Notes: a model not told the origin generated them from the sequence alone. DNA of 64,000 nucleotides from Ectobius pallidus (GCA_964059195.1 CAXKWD010000005.1:39881825-39945824), one strand, 5' to 3'. Shown: positions 23,908 through 35,130, numbered from the stretch's first letter. Numbers and translations are program-made.

Positions 23908-24583
23908 GGACAACTTAAAGCATGGTGACAATGCGAATCGGCTGTTACTCCGCATATGCATTTGTGTTCCCGTCAGATTTTGCAACCTAGACGTAAGGTG
24001 ACAGCGATCTTGAATGTTGTTGCATCCATAAAAGTTATATTATGTACGAACTCAGATTTGCAATACATACATTAAATATGTACCAGGAAATGCATTAGAA
24101 ATTACCATCTCTATTTTTTCTAAAAATGGATATTGCCGGGTTTGCTGATAGACCCTTCAATTGTGACTAGATATAGCCTAATACGTATATTTAAAAAAAA
24201 AAGAATGATTACTCAGATGTAAACATATGGGGTACGCTCTGATGCAGTTAATTAATGTACTTCGTTCGAACAACAAGGTAATGTGTCCGATCCCCAATGA
24301 GGTGGTAGAGACTTTTATGTTGGCGTAATCATTCTGGTGGGCCAGCATGTAACCGAAATGAATAGTATAAACACTATGGCAATATATAGCAGCGAAGCGC
24401 ACAGTGCAAGTCTGACCTTGATGATTTCATGTTCCAAATGTCTAAACATCTGTCAACCTCAACCACCTGGAACTCGATGGGCCTCCTCGACCTTCGTAGT
24501 GGGTTGGTTGATTTCATGGTTAGTTAACGACGGGGATATACTGCAACTTAGGCCTGTGACCGTCGCCGGTGTGCTGTTCCGCA
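23908..24583. other. Non-coding; includes dispersed repeat C copy 2
   Basis: 24076-24160 is the inverted partner of 17857-17937. The rest has frames of at most 86 codons with no recognisable product. Confidence 0.6.
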
Positions 24584-24595
24584 GGAATTTTTTTT

Positions 24596-24910
24596 AAAAA
24601 CTAAACTCCGTGGCGCTACATCCCTGGAGGGACTTGGCCTACCACCCGACCGCTGCGTCATCTCCCGTAGGCAGATGGCAGGATTGGGGGGCATGTGGTC
24701 AGCATGCCGAAACCCACGGCCGTTAATGGTGGTTTTCTTGACCGGAGCCGCTACTTCTCTATCAAGTAGCTCCTCAATTTGGAATCACGAGGCTGAGTGC
24801 ACCCCTACCAGACCTCCCTACCTCAGAAAAATCCGAGGAGGTACCGGGAATCGAACCCGGACCGACGGATCTGTAGTCAGCGATGCTAACCACAAGACCA
24901 CGCCGGCGGC
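24596..24910 (-). mobile_element. tRNA-derived SINE, family 2, copy 1
   Basis: Flanked by an exact 12-bp duplication (GGAATTTTTTTT) at 24584-24595 and 24911-24922. On the minus strand the 5' end is tRNA-like (GCCGGCGTGGTCTTGTGG, then GGTTCGATTCCCGG), followed by a ~240-bp body ending GGAGTTTAGTTTTT. Two more copies are at 36047 and 44136, all on the minus strand. The 118-codon plus-strand frame across it is not a gene. Confidence 0.92.
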
Positions 24911-24939
24911 GGAATTTTTTTTACATGCCTGGAAATGTA

Positions 24940-24965
24940 CTGTCCGTGACACAAGTTTCCGGCCT
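24940..24965 (+). repeat. Left terminal inverted repeat of the DD82E transposon
   Basis: Begins CTGTCCGTGACACAAG directly after the TA target dinucleotide and later matches the right end again at CCGGCC. Confidence 0.9.
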
Positions 24966-25305
24966 CCGAAGCTGGGGAAGTTAGGGGTGGAAGTAAGGTG
25001 GATGGGGTTGTCTGTTGCTGATTCCCGGTAGCTGGCATCTCTCTGTCATTCATACTGTGTACTACGTGCAGAAAACATTTATTTCCGTTGCAATACACAT
25101 TAGTTTTCATAGTGTAGTTCCTTCTTCAGTGATTTAGTTCGCTTTGCTGTAGTAGATAGTGTATTAGTCCACTACAGTTATACGTTTATTTCTTCAGCGT
25201 ATTTACTTCGTTCTTATCCAGTTGAGTTAATATTTTTATGTGTTACATTGTCTTTTGAAAGTATATACAGTTTTAGGTTTAGTGTGGGTGTGTGTGAGTT
25301 TAGAA

Positions 25306-26715
25306 ATGTCTCCGCCCAAGAAAAACAAAACAATTCATTCAGAGGGGAGAGAAATTATAAGCAAGGTGATAGACAAATGTGATGAGGAGGCAAGGAACAA
25401 TGCATTGGCTATTCCTGTGAAACAAGCTACAAAACGGGCTGCATATTATACAGGCGTAGGGGTCACAACAATAAAGACAATACGGGGGGAAAGTAAAATA
25501 AGAAATGAGGAACGTCCGAATGAGCCCCTCTCTACGCCTGGCAAGAAGAGACGGCATCCAGAACATAGACGCATGCAAGTCGACGAATTCGATAGGCGCG
25601 TTATAAAAGACACAATTCATGAATTCTACGTTCGTGAAAAGAAAGTGCCTACAGTGGCTAAACTTCTGCCAGTTATTAGGACGAAAATTAATTTTCCATG
25701 GAGTGGTAGGTCTTTAAACAGATTACTAAAGGTAATGGGCTACAAATGGAGAAACTGTCAATCGAAAAGGAAAATATTGATGGAAAGAGCAGACATCGTA
25801 AGGTGGCGGCACAATTTTCTTGTGAAAATGAAGACATATCGGGAAGAAGGCCGTGATATTGTGTACCTAGACGAGAGTTGGATTGACAGCAACTTAACGT
25901 TTTCAAAATGTTGGCAACACGACGATGAATTCGGTGTGCATGCTAATCCAAGCTCTTCAAATAGACTGATTGTGGTTCATGCAGGAGGTGCCAATGGATG
26001 GATTCCAAACGCCCAACTTGTATATAAAGCAGGTTCTACGACGGGAGATTACCATGGCCAAATGAATAATATTAACTTTGAAAACTGGGCCAACGAAAGG
26101 CTTTTGCCTAATCTCCCTATGAACTCTGTAATTGTTATGGATAATGCCCCATACCACTCCATCGAAATAGACAAACCTCCTTCGCGATATGCTACCAACG
26201 CTGCCATGATAGCTTGGTTAGAAAACAAGGGCATCACGGTGGACCATAAATTACATAAAGTCGATATCTACAAACTTGTAGAGCAAAATAAACCACCAGA
26301 AAAACGATTCAGAATCGACAAAAGGCTTTCTGAGTTCGGCCATACTGTTCTCAGGACACCGCCCTACATGTGTGACCTAAACGCTATTGAACTTGTTTGG
26401 AAGAAAATGAAGCACACCGTCAGGGAAAACAACGTGACTGGAGACCTATCTCTACGTAGACTACAAGAGTTAACTGAACTCGCTATTAAGTCAGTTACGA
26501 GGTTAGATTGGGAGGTTAATTGCAGGCACGTAGTGCATATAGAAAATAAATACTGGGAATCACACGCCTTAATACCGCAAATTACAGACCGAATTATCGT
26601 AAGTCTTCGTGGCAATGACAGTGACAGTGGGACTGATACTGATACTGATACTAGCATGGAGTGTGCATCGGAATCGGAAATTGAAGAGGAGTTAGCAACG
26701 CCGTTGTTCGAGTAA
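25306..26715 (+). CDS. DD82E transposase, Tc1/mariner superfamily (intact)
   Basis: Cuts and joins transposon ends at TA sites, acting in the nucleus. Numbered from the upstream in-frame ATG at 25240, I prefer Met23 (AGAAATGTCT, at 25306), because the first 22 residues are hydrophobic and unlike this family; the protein is then about 469 residues. Domains in order: helix-turn-helix near 60-80 (VKQATKRAAYYTGVGVTTIK), a basic patch KKRR near 102-105, a second HTH-like region near 140-195 (GRSLNRLLKVMGYKW), then the DDE core. Catalytic residues are D211 (VYLDESW), D301 (VIVMDNAPYH) and E384 (DLNAIELVW). Eighty-two residues separate the last two, against 34 in Tc1. The C-terminus is a Ser/Asp/Glu-rich acidic tail. 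No stop, frameshift or intron is seen. From memory, a DD82E family called Sailor has been described. Confidence 0.93.
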   Translation: MSPPKKNKTIHSEGREIISKVIDKCDEEARNNALAIPVKQATKRAAYYTGVGVTTIKTIRGESKIRNEERPNEPLSTPGKKRRHPEHRRMQVDEFDRRVIKDTIHEFYVREKKVPTVAKLLPVIRTKINFPWSGRSLNRLLKVMGYKWRNCQSKRKILMERADIVRWRHNFLVKMKTYREEGRDIVYLDESWIDSNLTFSKCWQHDDEFGVHANPSSSNRLIVVHAGGANGWIPNAQLVYKAGSTTGDYHGQMNNINFENWANERLLPNLPMNSVIVMDNAPYHSIEIDKPPSRYATNAAMIAWLENKGITVDHKLHKVDIYKLVEQNKPPEKRFRIDKRLSEFGHTVLRTPPYMCDLNAIELVWKKMKHTVRENNVTGDLSLRRLQELTELAIKSVTRLDWEVNCRHVVHIENKYWESHALIPQITDRIIVSLRGNDSDSGTDTDTDTSMECASESEIEEELATPLFE

Positions 26716-26828
26716 CCGGTGAGTGAAATGTTTTCATTACTAGTAGTAGAGCAGAAACAGGTAGCAAGCTTCCCTTCATAACAGACCAAAACAGTGGAGT
26801 GAGTGAGGCACCACCCTCATTCCTTTCA

Positions 26829-26854
26829 GGGCCGGAGTCTTAAGTCACGGACAG
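26829..26854 (-). repeat. Right terminal inverted repeat of the DD82E transposon
   Basis: Reads CTGTCCGTGACTTAAG on the minus strand, ending immediately before TA at 26855-26856. Confidence 0.9.
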
Positions 26855-27133
26855 TACAGGCGAAAATAAATTTGCTCTTATACATTTCACATAAGAACGA
26901 TCATAACGAATAACGTATTTTAAGGGCTGAGACATATCGATAGGTAAAATCCAACGATTATCTACTGTTATTTAGTGAACCGATAGATATAGCTTTACCG
27001 TAATTTCTCCTGTAATTCGGCTATTCGTAACATTAAGTTTGGTTAAATATTGTAGTAAATAGTGGAATCCTAAGCACACTTACCATCTTCCATATACCTA
27101 AACTGTTTTCACTCTAAGAACGAATCTGAAGTA

Positions 27134-27478
27134 GAGTCGATTACTTCCACAAAGTCTCTGGCCTTGAAGACTAACCCAGCCAGCGAGCTTCTTGTTACCA
27201 GCTGGCGTAAACTCGCATGCGCGTAAGATCACTTAGCTACTGTTGAGCACAGAGTGAAGATCACACAGTACGTTGCCAGTCGTAGAAAATACTATAATAG
27301 TTGAGTGGAGGGATAATGCCACAGCGAGACAGAGACAGACAACACGTGGAGTGGGATAGAAGAGCTGAGTCAATCAGGGTGCAGCTACCTCCCCTAGGCA
27401 GGAACTCCAGGAACGGTGAGACTCGCTCCTAAGGTATATACGTAAAAACCCAGAGACTTTGTGGAAGTAATCGTACTC
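27134..27478. mobile_element. TA-flanked MITE, copy 1 (345 bp)
   Basis: TA at 27132-27133 and 27479-27480. The ends GAGTCGATTACTTCCACAAA and its inverted partner continue as a ~28-bp inverted repeat through GTCTCTGG. Non-coding. Copy 2 at 52533-52875 has the same length and end structure. The driving transposase is not identified, and the ends do not match the DD82E element. Confidence 0.88.
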
Positions 27479-27480
27479 TA

Positions 27481-29118
27481 TGAGTTAAGACTCAAGAGTT
27501 AGACTGACATACTGATTTTTGTTTACTTTAGCTTTGTTCTTAGACTGAAAACAAAATAGATATGGGCTCTTAGAATTTAACTGTACACAGGATCAATGAA
27601 CTATGCGACGTTGCTTCTGTGTAAGATAATATGTATACAACTCTTAATGTTAATTTAAGATTTCTCTTAAACAAAGTCATGATTTTGGTAAGACTTGTTG
27701 TTATTATACAGTGAACACCGCTTAATGTAATCGCGGATGATGTTATCAGTCTGGTAATATTATCACTTTTATGAAGTCCCTTACGGATTATTAGCGATAC
27801 ATTGAAAAAATGCTGTTCTTTGTGAATAAAGATTCGGTTTGTGTTATCATATTTTCCTTTTTGCGCCATTATTTCCAAGTACTGCACTCATTCAAAATTT
27901 CGTTTTTAAGGGTTTAGTTTCTAAGTCAACTGTATTGTGTTGTAATGGAGGTAGCAATTCTGTTCCCAGCTCACAGGATGACCAGTTCGAGGAGATGGCA
28001 TTACTGGGCATTACCTAACTTTCTCTTTTAAGCAATAAAGCATGTTTTACCCCACAGTTAAGCTGCAGCTTTTGGTTTATGAAGATGACAGTGTTGACAT
28101 GCAGTGCTTGTTAGTGTGAAATGAAAATACTTTAACAGACAGGCGTTAGATGTTTTGCTACTCGGCGTTCATCACAGATCAGTATAGACTTCCAAAAACA
28201 CTCGCAACTCATAACTGAGTACGGAGTATCGGTTAATGGACTCCTACAGGAAAGTAAAAACAATTAAAAACTTTGTTACTGGTTAAACAATGGTTGCTTG
28301 CAGTCTACTACTGTATTAGCCTATGAGTGGTTCAACGATTCACAGTTAGGTATTATTTTATGAATAAATATTTTAAATTTTGTTTTGTAGTGTATTATCT
28401 TATTTATGAATAAATATCCTTCATTTAATTCCTTAGGCTACTGTTATCAATCGGTTAATATTATCAGATTAGCTGCGTTTCGAAGTGATCACAATAAGCG
28501 TGCATTGTATATCATTTGTTTCGAAGCCCAACCCCCCAAAAATGGGCATTTGGTATATGAAAATAATAAATAGACTAATAAACACTAATGAACTTTTTTG
28601 CTAAAATATGTATTAAAACACAAAATATGTAAATGTTTTATTACATCGCTCATACGTATTCACGCTCAGAAAAAAACCTAATGACAACATAAATAAAATT
28701 ATAGCCTAACCCCCGGTATTTAAGATATGAGAATTGATAACTGGTAACAAATTTTATTCTTATACTGATACGCCAGGGGTAGAATTTATTTGTAGTAGGC
28801 CTAACACTATCCAAAGTATGAGCGTACAATAAGAGTACAGTTTTCTTGAAACATACATTTAAATAAGTTAATTATGCACTAAAAATGGCAGAAAAAGCAG
28901 GTCTGGAGTTCAAATTTTCAAAGTTCCTCATAGAAGCTGTTCCATTACAGTTGAACCTGACCTAGCAATTTCGCATAGGTTAGAGAGCAGTATGTAGCAA
29001 ACACATGAAAAGCACATGGTTTAGAAAATCAATATTCCCTCCCCCAACAGCGAAGAATTTTTCTCCACTGCGCATCCAAGGCAGTGTTTCAAGAACGATA
29101 TACATAACATTGCAACTT
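27481..29118. other. Non-coding, no gene recognised
   Basis: AT-rich; a 105-codon minus-strand frame at 27570-27887 shows no recognisable family. One TAGGCCTA palindrome at 28796. Confidence 0.55.
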
Positions 29119-29764
29119 TTTTAGATAGATTTCGAAGAAAAATGTACTTATTGCAATCGATACAATGTCATGACTTTCGAAAAATTCTTTCATATCTTTA
29201 CGTTTCATGCCTCCCTAAGTACAAAACCACCGCCCGTTCAAAAAAAAAAAAGTGATATTTATATATGTATATCTTTATATGCTAGTGGCGTAATTTTGAA
29301 GGCATTTAAACCAAATTTTATTATGTTGGGCCCAATAGTTCGGAGAAGTTCGTTAATGAGCACAATTGGCCCAAGGGGAGGGGGTCGGGAGAGGGGGTTG
29401 AAATTTTGAATAATTTATATCGCGGCCCCCTATGGAGTATAGAGGGAAACTTTGTTTGAATAAATTAGAGTACTCCCTATGGAGTTTACAGTGACACCAA
29501 CGATTCGGGAGTTTTGGGGGTACGAGTGGGGGTGGGGGGTGGGGGGAATGGAAATTATAACTACAAATCAATAACTAGTTTCTCGATAGCTCTCGTACAA
29601 GGCGAGATTTGAATGTTTGAAAAAATGCTCTTTCCTCTTTTTTGCAGTTATTATTGCGGGTTTGTCATACCAATGCTAAAGAAGAAAAGTGCTGCACAGC
29701 GACAATAAATTAAACCAAAAACACTTCGAAATCTACCTCAGCCTGTATGCCTGCCTAAAGGGAT
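29119..29764 (+). repeat. Family A interspersed repeat, copy E (internally deleted, most diverged)
   Basis: Both ends are present, but the 5' hairpin has changes and ~200 bp are lost around 29570-29640 compared with copies A and B. It has a G-rich array at 29515-29547. Confidence 0.82.
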
Positions 29765-30407
29765 TTTTTAAAAAAATGCATTTCATGCTTCTATTCAAAT
29801 TAAATTAATTTTACTAGACAATAAAATATGTTTAACGTTTAGTATTAAAGTATATGTTTTTACGCCAATTAAAATGTTCCACAAGATGCATTGTCCATTT
29901 CATTATTTTCAAATTTTCGGCATGAGTTCTTACAAAACAAATTAATACAGCTATTTTTTGTATTAAGAGTTCATTATATTTTCGTTTTAATTACATAAAT
30001 GAATTTTGATTTTCTTAAAAATATAATATGTTGTAATTTTTTGTTTGAATCAATACTAGTAATGCAATAGTAGTGCAATAAAAATAGTTTAAACATAAAT
30101 TTAAGTAAAATTTTAAAATATTTAAATATTCATGGCGGGGAACCTGGCATATGACTCTCGAAATAATATTTGAAAACTAATATATGAACAGTGGTTTAAA
30201 CACGTAGATATTATATAAACGTATGTAGTCCTATATCCTCTTGTTATTAGTTTATTTATTGCTTATAAATCATAGTCCCACTGATAACAATAAAAAAAAC
30301 TTTTAACTGTACACTTTACACTATTGCATTTTAGAAAGCCATTTTTTAGAATTAATTCTTACTGAATTTTCTTTTTGCTCTGGAAGTACCATCCTTCTTT
30401 CTGAAAC
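29765..30407. other. Non-coding, no gene recognised
   Basis: Very AT-rich with no open frame of note. Confidence 0.55.
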
Positions 30408-31134
30408 CTATCTACTCTTATACAATTCAACGGCCCTAAATAGCGTGCTTGCTCGCTCGCCCGCTTCGTGAGACATCGGGTATACTCGGCGATGTTCGTC
30501 TCTCGCAGTTTAAACTTTCATGACGACTACAAAATTAGGTAAACCGCTATTATATAAGGTCTAAGTGAAATGAACACAATGATAAAATATTGTAAATTTA
30601 TTTTTACTTACAATTTTCATAGCTCTGAACCACAACCATTTTTAATAATCTACCACTGTAAATTTCTTTAAAATCCTGGATTCAATGAATCATGGCGGGC
30701 AAAGCACCGTGGGGACCAGCAGTAAAATATTGATGGTTTAACTCTTGAAATATCGCTGATAATAATCCAAACAAACCATTCCTTCCCTTAAAACATTATA
30801 TAATTTCTGAAAATTACGCTGAATAGATAAAATAATATTCACATCATATTCATGTCAATAAATAGTTGAGAAACAATACGTACTATGTGTTCACAGGTTT
30901 TTTTGGAACTGCATAATCGATTCTGATATAGTTTTCTCAGGGGGCGCTTTCTAATTTTAGAATGTACTCTGAAACCGGAATTTTAGTTTTGCATTAATAT
31001 TATTAATGGCTTTGTTTATGAATGATTCGCGTGCAAGTGTTAATAAATATAATGCTTTAATAATTATTATAGCCTACTCTTAATTTTTAATTTTTAAATG
31101 AATTATCGAGGGCGAAGCCACGGGCACCTCCTAG
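30408..31134 (+). mobile_element. Possible Helitron-like non-autonomous repeat
   Basis: The right end reads GGGCGAAGCCACGGGCACC and then CCTAG followed by T, with a small GGC-GAA-GCC hairpin upstream, as expected for a Helitron 3' end (CTRR before T). Related sequence (TTAATTTTTAATTTT, GGGCACCTGCTAGT) recurs at 63763-63876. The left end is my guess, at a TC after AT near 30408. No Rep/helicase is encoded. Confidence 0.35.
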
Positions 31135-31755
31135 TTTTATACATATTAATGCTTGAATAAGACTGTTTTTAATACACTAATCCATTTTCATGCTATTCTG
31201 TGTATATACAAATTCATATAGGCCTGATGTAATACAGATGAGTTGGTAGGGGGAGCTTTTTGATTGAGTTCCCGTGCTGAGTGTTTATTATGAATTTAAA
31301 ACCAAACCGAATTACGAGGAAGAGTGTCACTGTCTAGCTGCCTTGGATTACGGCTATTAAAGCTGATGTAGTGACCACTGTACTTTTATAGTAGGGACTG
31401 CTCGCAAATCGTGTTGCTCCAGGATGCGCTTGTTAGTAATTGCTATAGGTAATCTCTGCACTGTTTTAATTGAACAAGAAACCATCACAAATTCCACAGT
31501 AATCTCCAAACCCCACCGGCTGAAAATTATCATGTCTGTGGATTAATATTCATGAAGGCACGAACGAATTTTAGAGCTGTCATTTTCGAGAAGCATTAAT
31601 TTAAACAATAAAAAATCACATCATGTGAGAGGAGAGTTCACAAGAGGCAGAGATGGGCCTGTATTAAAAAATTGGAGATATATTCTATAAACTTAATTAA
31701 TTGAACCTTAAAAATTAAACTTGTTACCTTACGAATAACTTTCTACCTCTCCACA

Positions 31756-31756
<1 letters not shown>
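31135..31756. other. Non-coding, no gene recognised
   Basis: No supported gene or repeat. Confidence 0.5.
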
Positions 31757-31837
<81 letters not shown>

Positions 31838-31868
31838 ACTCTCTCTCTCTCACACACACACACACACA
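31757..31868. repeat. (CT)n/(CA)n compound microsatellite
   Basis: About 90 bp of CT repeats with two CACTCT interruptions pass into a short CA run. Confidence 0.95.
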
Positions 31869-32199
31869 TCTTTGTCACATTATCTAATTAGGGATGATCA
31901 ATACCAGTATTATGACATTTAATATGTGTTATGTATTCGTGAGTGTGGGTTTCTATGGGTGTAATTCTTTTTTCTTTTAATCATTTTGAAAGTTTAATGC
32001 ACAAGAATAAAGTGCTAAGTGACGATTCACCAATAATGAGTTGCAACATAACCTGTGCTTCTAGTTTTAACCTTACTGCTTAAAATTACTAATACAGACT
32101 GGTGGTCATAATATAAATAAAATATAACTTATGTACCACTTAGATGGCTATTTATTTATATTAAGAATTGTAGTCCGGTTTGTTCCGTTTTTTAATACC

Positions 32200-32830
32200 C
32201 CTTCAAGGTCACATACATTTATACGATTCGAATAAGTCTTACATTATACACGTTTAAAAATTTGTCAGTAAAACTATTTCTCCAATGTTCTGTTTCCCTG
32301 CATTCAAGCAATATGTGTTTGGTTTGGCATCTTCTACCTTACTGCAAAGTGGAAAAATTCATTTCATTGCATTTTTTTTTTAAGTTTCCAGATGGCTAAC
32401 TTATTTCACTGTAACATTCTAGTTACTTAAATTTCTTATTTCGCTGAACATTTCTTGTCTAGAAATATCATTACAGTGGTTTCTTAACAACTTGCATATT
32501 ATATCAATGTTTAAACAACCCATTCTCGACCGTAACCAATTTAAACCCAATTTGTTATCTTCTTTTTCTAAATCCTTAAACCAGTTTTTTATTAACTTTG
32601 ACTTTTGTAAGAACTCTTTGCACTTCTCTTTCATGCTGTTTTGTTAATTTTGCATTATGTAATTGATATACTTTATTTCCCTTACTAAAAATGCACCTTT
32701 ACTAAAAATGTCAATTCCCATTTCCATTAGTGATGTTATATTGGCTGAGCTTCTGGGTACTCCTAAATTCCTTTTACAGCATCTTTCAACCTTTTACACG
32801 CCGAATTGCTTTACAACTTAAAAAGTATTA
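32200..32830 (-). pseudogene. LINE reverse-transcriptase C-terminal remnant
   Basis: Broken minus-strand frames look like the region after the reverse-transcriptase palm of an insect LINE. In order: LGVPRSSANITSLMEMGIDI and IKYINYIMQN, then MKEKCKEFLQKSKLIKNWF running to RSRMGCLNIDIICKLLRNHC (72 codons, 32419-32634), then a Cys/His-type terminal stretch (PLCSKVEDAK). Stops and frame changes separate the blocks. Clade uncertain. It may belong to the same original copy as the palm fragment at 35600-35910. Confidence 0.5.
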
Positions 32831-33310
32831 GCATTATATTTAGTGTGCTAGGTATTTATTTATAGAGTTGTGTTAAAATAGTGTATCTCCTTATTTTCTA
32901 TACATGTAAACTGGAGTATTCCCAATTGGGAATATAATTTTTTTGTTTTATTATATTATTAAGTATATTATAGCTAAACAAACTTGCCTACACTTCAGAG
33001 CTAAAAATTAGGCCTACTGTTATTACAAATAAAGTATACAAATATAATATAATATAATAAGGGTACAATTTATAGAAAATCTACAGTGCAAATTTCTACT
33101 GATTGTTCATATACTGAGTATATATATGAATACAAAATATACAAAAAATCAGAAACTCTCCTAAACTGGTGTGGTAGACCCTGAAAAGCTGGGACGCAAT
33201 GTAAATGCATGTTCCTTGCACACTCACAGTATTGCACACGTACTTTCCTTTTACATAATGCTCATCTACCTTTACTTGCCTCAACTAGAAAAAGTCCATA
33301 ATTGAATTTC
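32831..33310. other. Non-coding, no gene recognised
   Basis: AT-rich spacer between the LINE and piggyBac remnants. Confidence 0.5.
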
Positions 33311-33869
33311 TCATTGACCTTGGTATTGTAACCAATGGTCCTGATCTTGAAGACATTCGTGGATTTTTACGAGTGAGGATAGTAGGCTACCTAGACTACT
33401 TCTCTTCGAAAATCCAAATGGTTCTTTGCATTCTTGCCATAAAGTTATCGGTGTATTTTCCAGGTTGCGAAAACTGCTAGGCCTATAGGTTATTAAAAGC
33501 ATTGGAAAATAGGTTCCACCACCATTTCTTTCCACATAACTGGCTCCTGTATCTGGACAGCATTCGGTCAAAGACATGGACGCTTCCCATTCCTTTGTTG
33601 TATTTGCGTACTATGTGAGGTTCGGGGAGATCCATCCTCTTCTTTGATTGACGAGAGTACCGTTTTGTTGTTCCCATTGGCAAGTGTGTATGGTAATTGG
33701 ATACCAGGGTGACAATGGAATTGTCATTCCACATATCACCATCACTTCTCAAGTCATGCACTCCTCTCTTCTTCATCATCTCATTTATGGGAAGTAAGGG
33801 AAATCTGCCGGTCCTTCCTTCTCGTACTGTGCCAGTTGCTCTGAATTCCTTGTTTTTCAGCTCTCTCAA
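33311..33869 (-). pseudogene. piggyBac-type transposase remnant
   Basis: The minus strand reads ATGTVREGRTGRFPLLPINE, then RGVHDLRSDGDMWNDNSIVT, KYNKGMGSVHVFDRMLSRYR and GKKWWWNLF. These match in order the later part of the piggyBac/PGBD catalytic domain (consensus-like landmarks: GTVR, W-x-D-N, YN-GMGGVD, Y-R, KKW-W). One frame runs 33483-33869; the following piece is frameshifted and reads to a DFRR-like motif near 33400. The N-terminal half is missing: the sequence stops at about 33869, where a LINE 3' fragment in the other orientation starts, so that insertion or a rearrangement probably cut it. Dead. Confidence 0.82.
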
Positions 33870-33871
33870 GA

Positions 33872-34262
33872 ATAGTAAGAGGGAAAGAAACTGTACAGTG
33901 GAAATGGAATTCCTAAGGAGATCATGCAGGATCTCGAAGCTGCAACATGTACCAAACGCAGAAATCAGAAGGCGAACTGGAAGGATTTTTACAAGTGCAG
34001 AGAGGATAGAAACGAGACAGTTATTACGGTATGACCATGTAAAGAGAATGGCAGAAGGAAGATGGCCAAAAAGAGCTCTGAATTATAATCCAAAGAACAG
34101 GAGGAGAAAAGGAAGACAGACAACACAATGGAGAGAAAGGAATAATTAGAACGGGTATGATCGACAGGGCTATAGGAGAAGATGAATGGAGGGACTAAGA
34201 AGAATTGAGATCGAAATGCGGGATGCCGCAAAGGCTGTAGGACCCCCGCCATATATATAAAG
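33872..34262 (+). pseudogene. 5'-truncated LINE, ORF2 C-terminus and 3' tail
   Basis: Plus-strand frame to a stop at 34149: EMEFLRRSCRISKLQHVPNA, EIRRRTGRIF, LLRYDHVKRMAEGRWPKRAL, NRRRKGRQTTQWRE. In another frame, GMIDRAIGEDEWRD continues it. The GHV-x-RM-x-E-x-RWPK-x-AL and GRRRRGRP-x-x-x-W pattern is typical of the C-terminus of a common arthropod LINE group. A short 3' UTR ends CCCGCCATATATATAAAG. The upstream codons of the same frame (33697-33870) belong to the piggyBac remnant. Confidence 0.75.
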
Positions 34263-34664
34263 AAATTACAATAAATATCTAGATATCCAGGTCAAAACAT
34301 CCAGGATGGTAGATAACACATTCGTCCCAAATGGTGTCTTGCTACATCAGATACATCAGCCTCCCTCCCTTGATAGATTTTCAAGGCATAGGCCTAAGGA
34401 TTTCCATCATTGAAACAAACTGTCTAGATTTTGAACCTGAAAACGAATGGGTCTACCTTTTAGGCTTATTGTTTATGCGAAGCACCAATGTTCCCATTTG
34501 GGAACATAGATCCATGCTGTTAAAAAGCAATCAAAAACCACTTATGAGATTTATAATGTAGACTAGTGTTTGTGTTGTATACTGTTATTTTACTTATTAG
34601 CAAAAGCGAAAGCATTAGAGCTAATAAAAAAAAGTGTGCGTGGAACGCCACGCGACAGAAGTGA
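34263..34664. other. Non-coding, no gene recognised
   Basis: A 76-codon plus-strand frame at 34331-34561 is of unknown significance. Confidence 0.4.
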
Positions 34665-35130
34665 AATTTGTTTTAATTTTTGGATTTTTAATATTAGGTT
34701 TTTAGACTTTTTAAATTTTGAATTTTAGATTTTTTAATTTTTTATCTTATAATTTGTTTTATTTTTGGATTTTTAAATTTAGATTTTTTAATTTTAGATT
34801 TTTTAAATTTTAGATCTTTGAATCTTCCATTTTTTGATTATTAATTTAGTTCTTTTAAATTTTGGATTTTTTAATTTTGGATTTTTATTCTTTAGATATT
34901 GGATTTTTTAATTTTGGACTTTTTATTTATAAAATTTTGGATTTTTTTAATTTTTTAATTTTGGATCTTTGAATTTTTTAAATTTGGGTTTTTTATATTT
35001 GCGATCTTTAAATTTTTGGATTTTTTAATTTTGGTTTTTCGATCTTTTAATTTTGTATTTTTAGATTTTTAAAATTTTGAATTTTGGATTTTTTAACTTG
35101 AACTTTTGAATTTTTTAAATTTTGGATAAG
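34665..35130 (+). repeat. T-rich, C-poor degenerate repeat array
   Basis: About 465 bp made of variants of TTTTGGATTTTTTAA with irregular spacing. The plus strand has very few C bases, so T and G skews are extreme. Confidence 0.85.

Larger units (their letters stand above)
24940..26854 (+). mobile_element. Complete IS630/Tc1/mariner-superfamily transposon (DD82E type)
   Basis: A 1915-bp element flanked by TA at 24938-24939 and 26855-26856. The terminal inverted repeats share CTGTCCGTGAC perfectly and match at 21 of 26 positions (24940-24965 with 26829-26854). The single transposase gene lies between with no intron. Ends, duplication and an open transposase are all present, so it looks recently mobile. 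A decayed relative is at 56171-57786. Confidence 0.93.

Noticed and set aside
24675..25031. 118-codon plus-strand frame
   Set aside because: It runs through a SINE in antisense and into the transposon end; the same peptide recurs at the other SINE copies.
26364..26789. 141-codon minus-strand frame opposite the transposase
   Set aside because: It is the antisense of the conserved DDE domain and acidic tail and shows no independent protein features.
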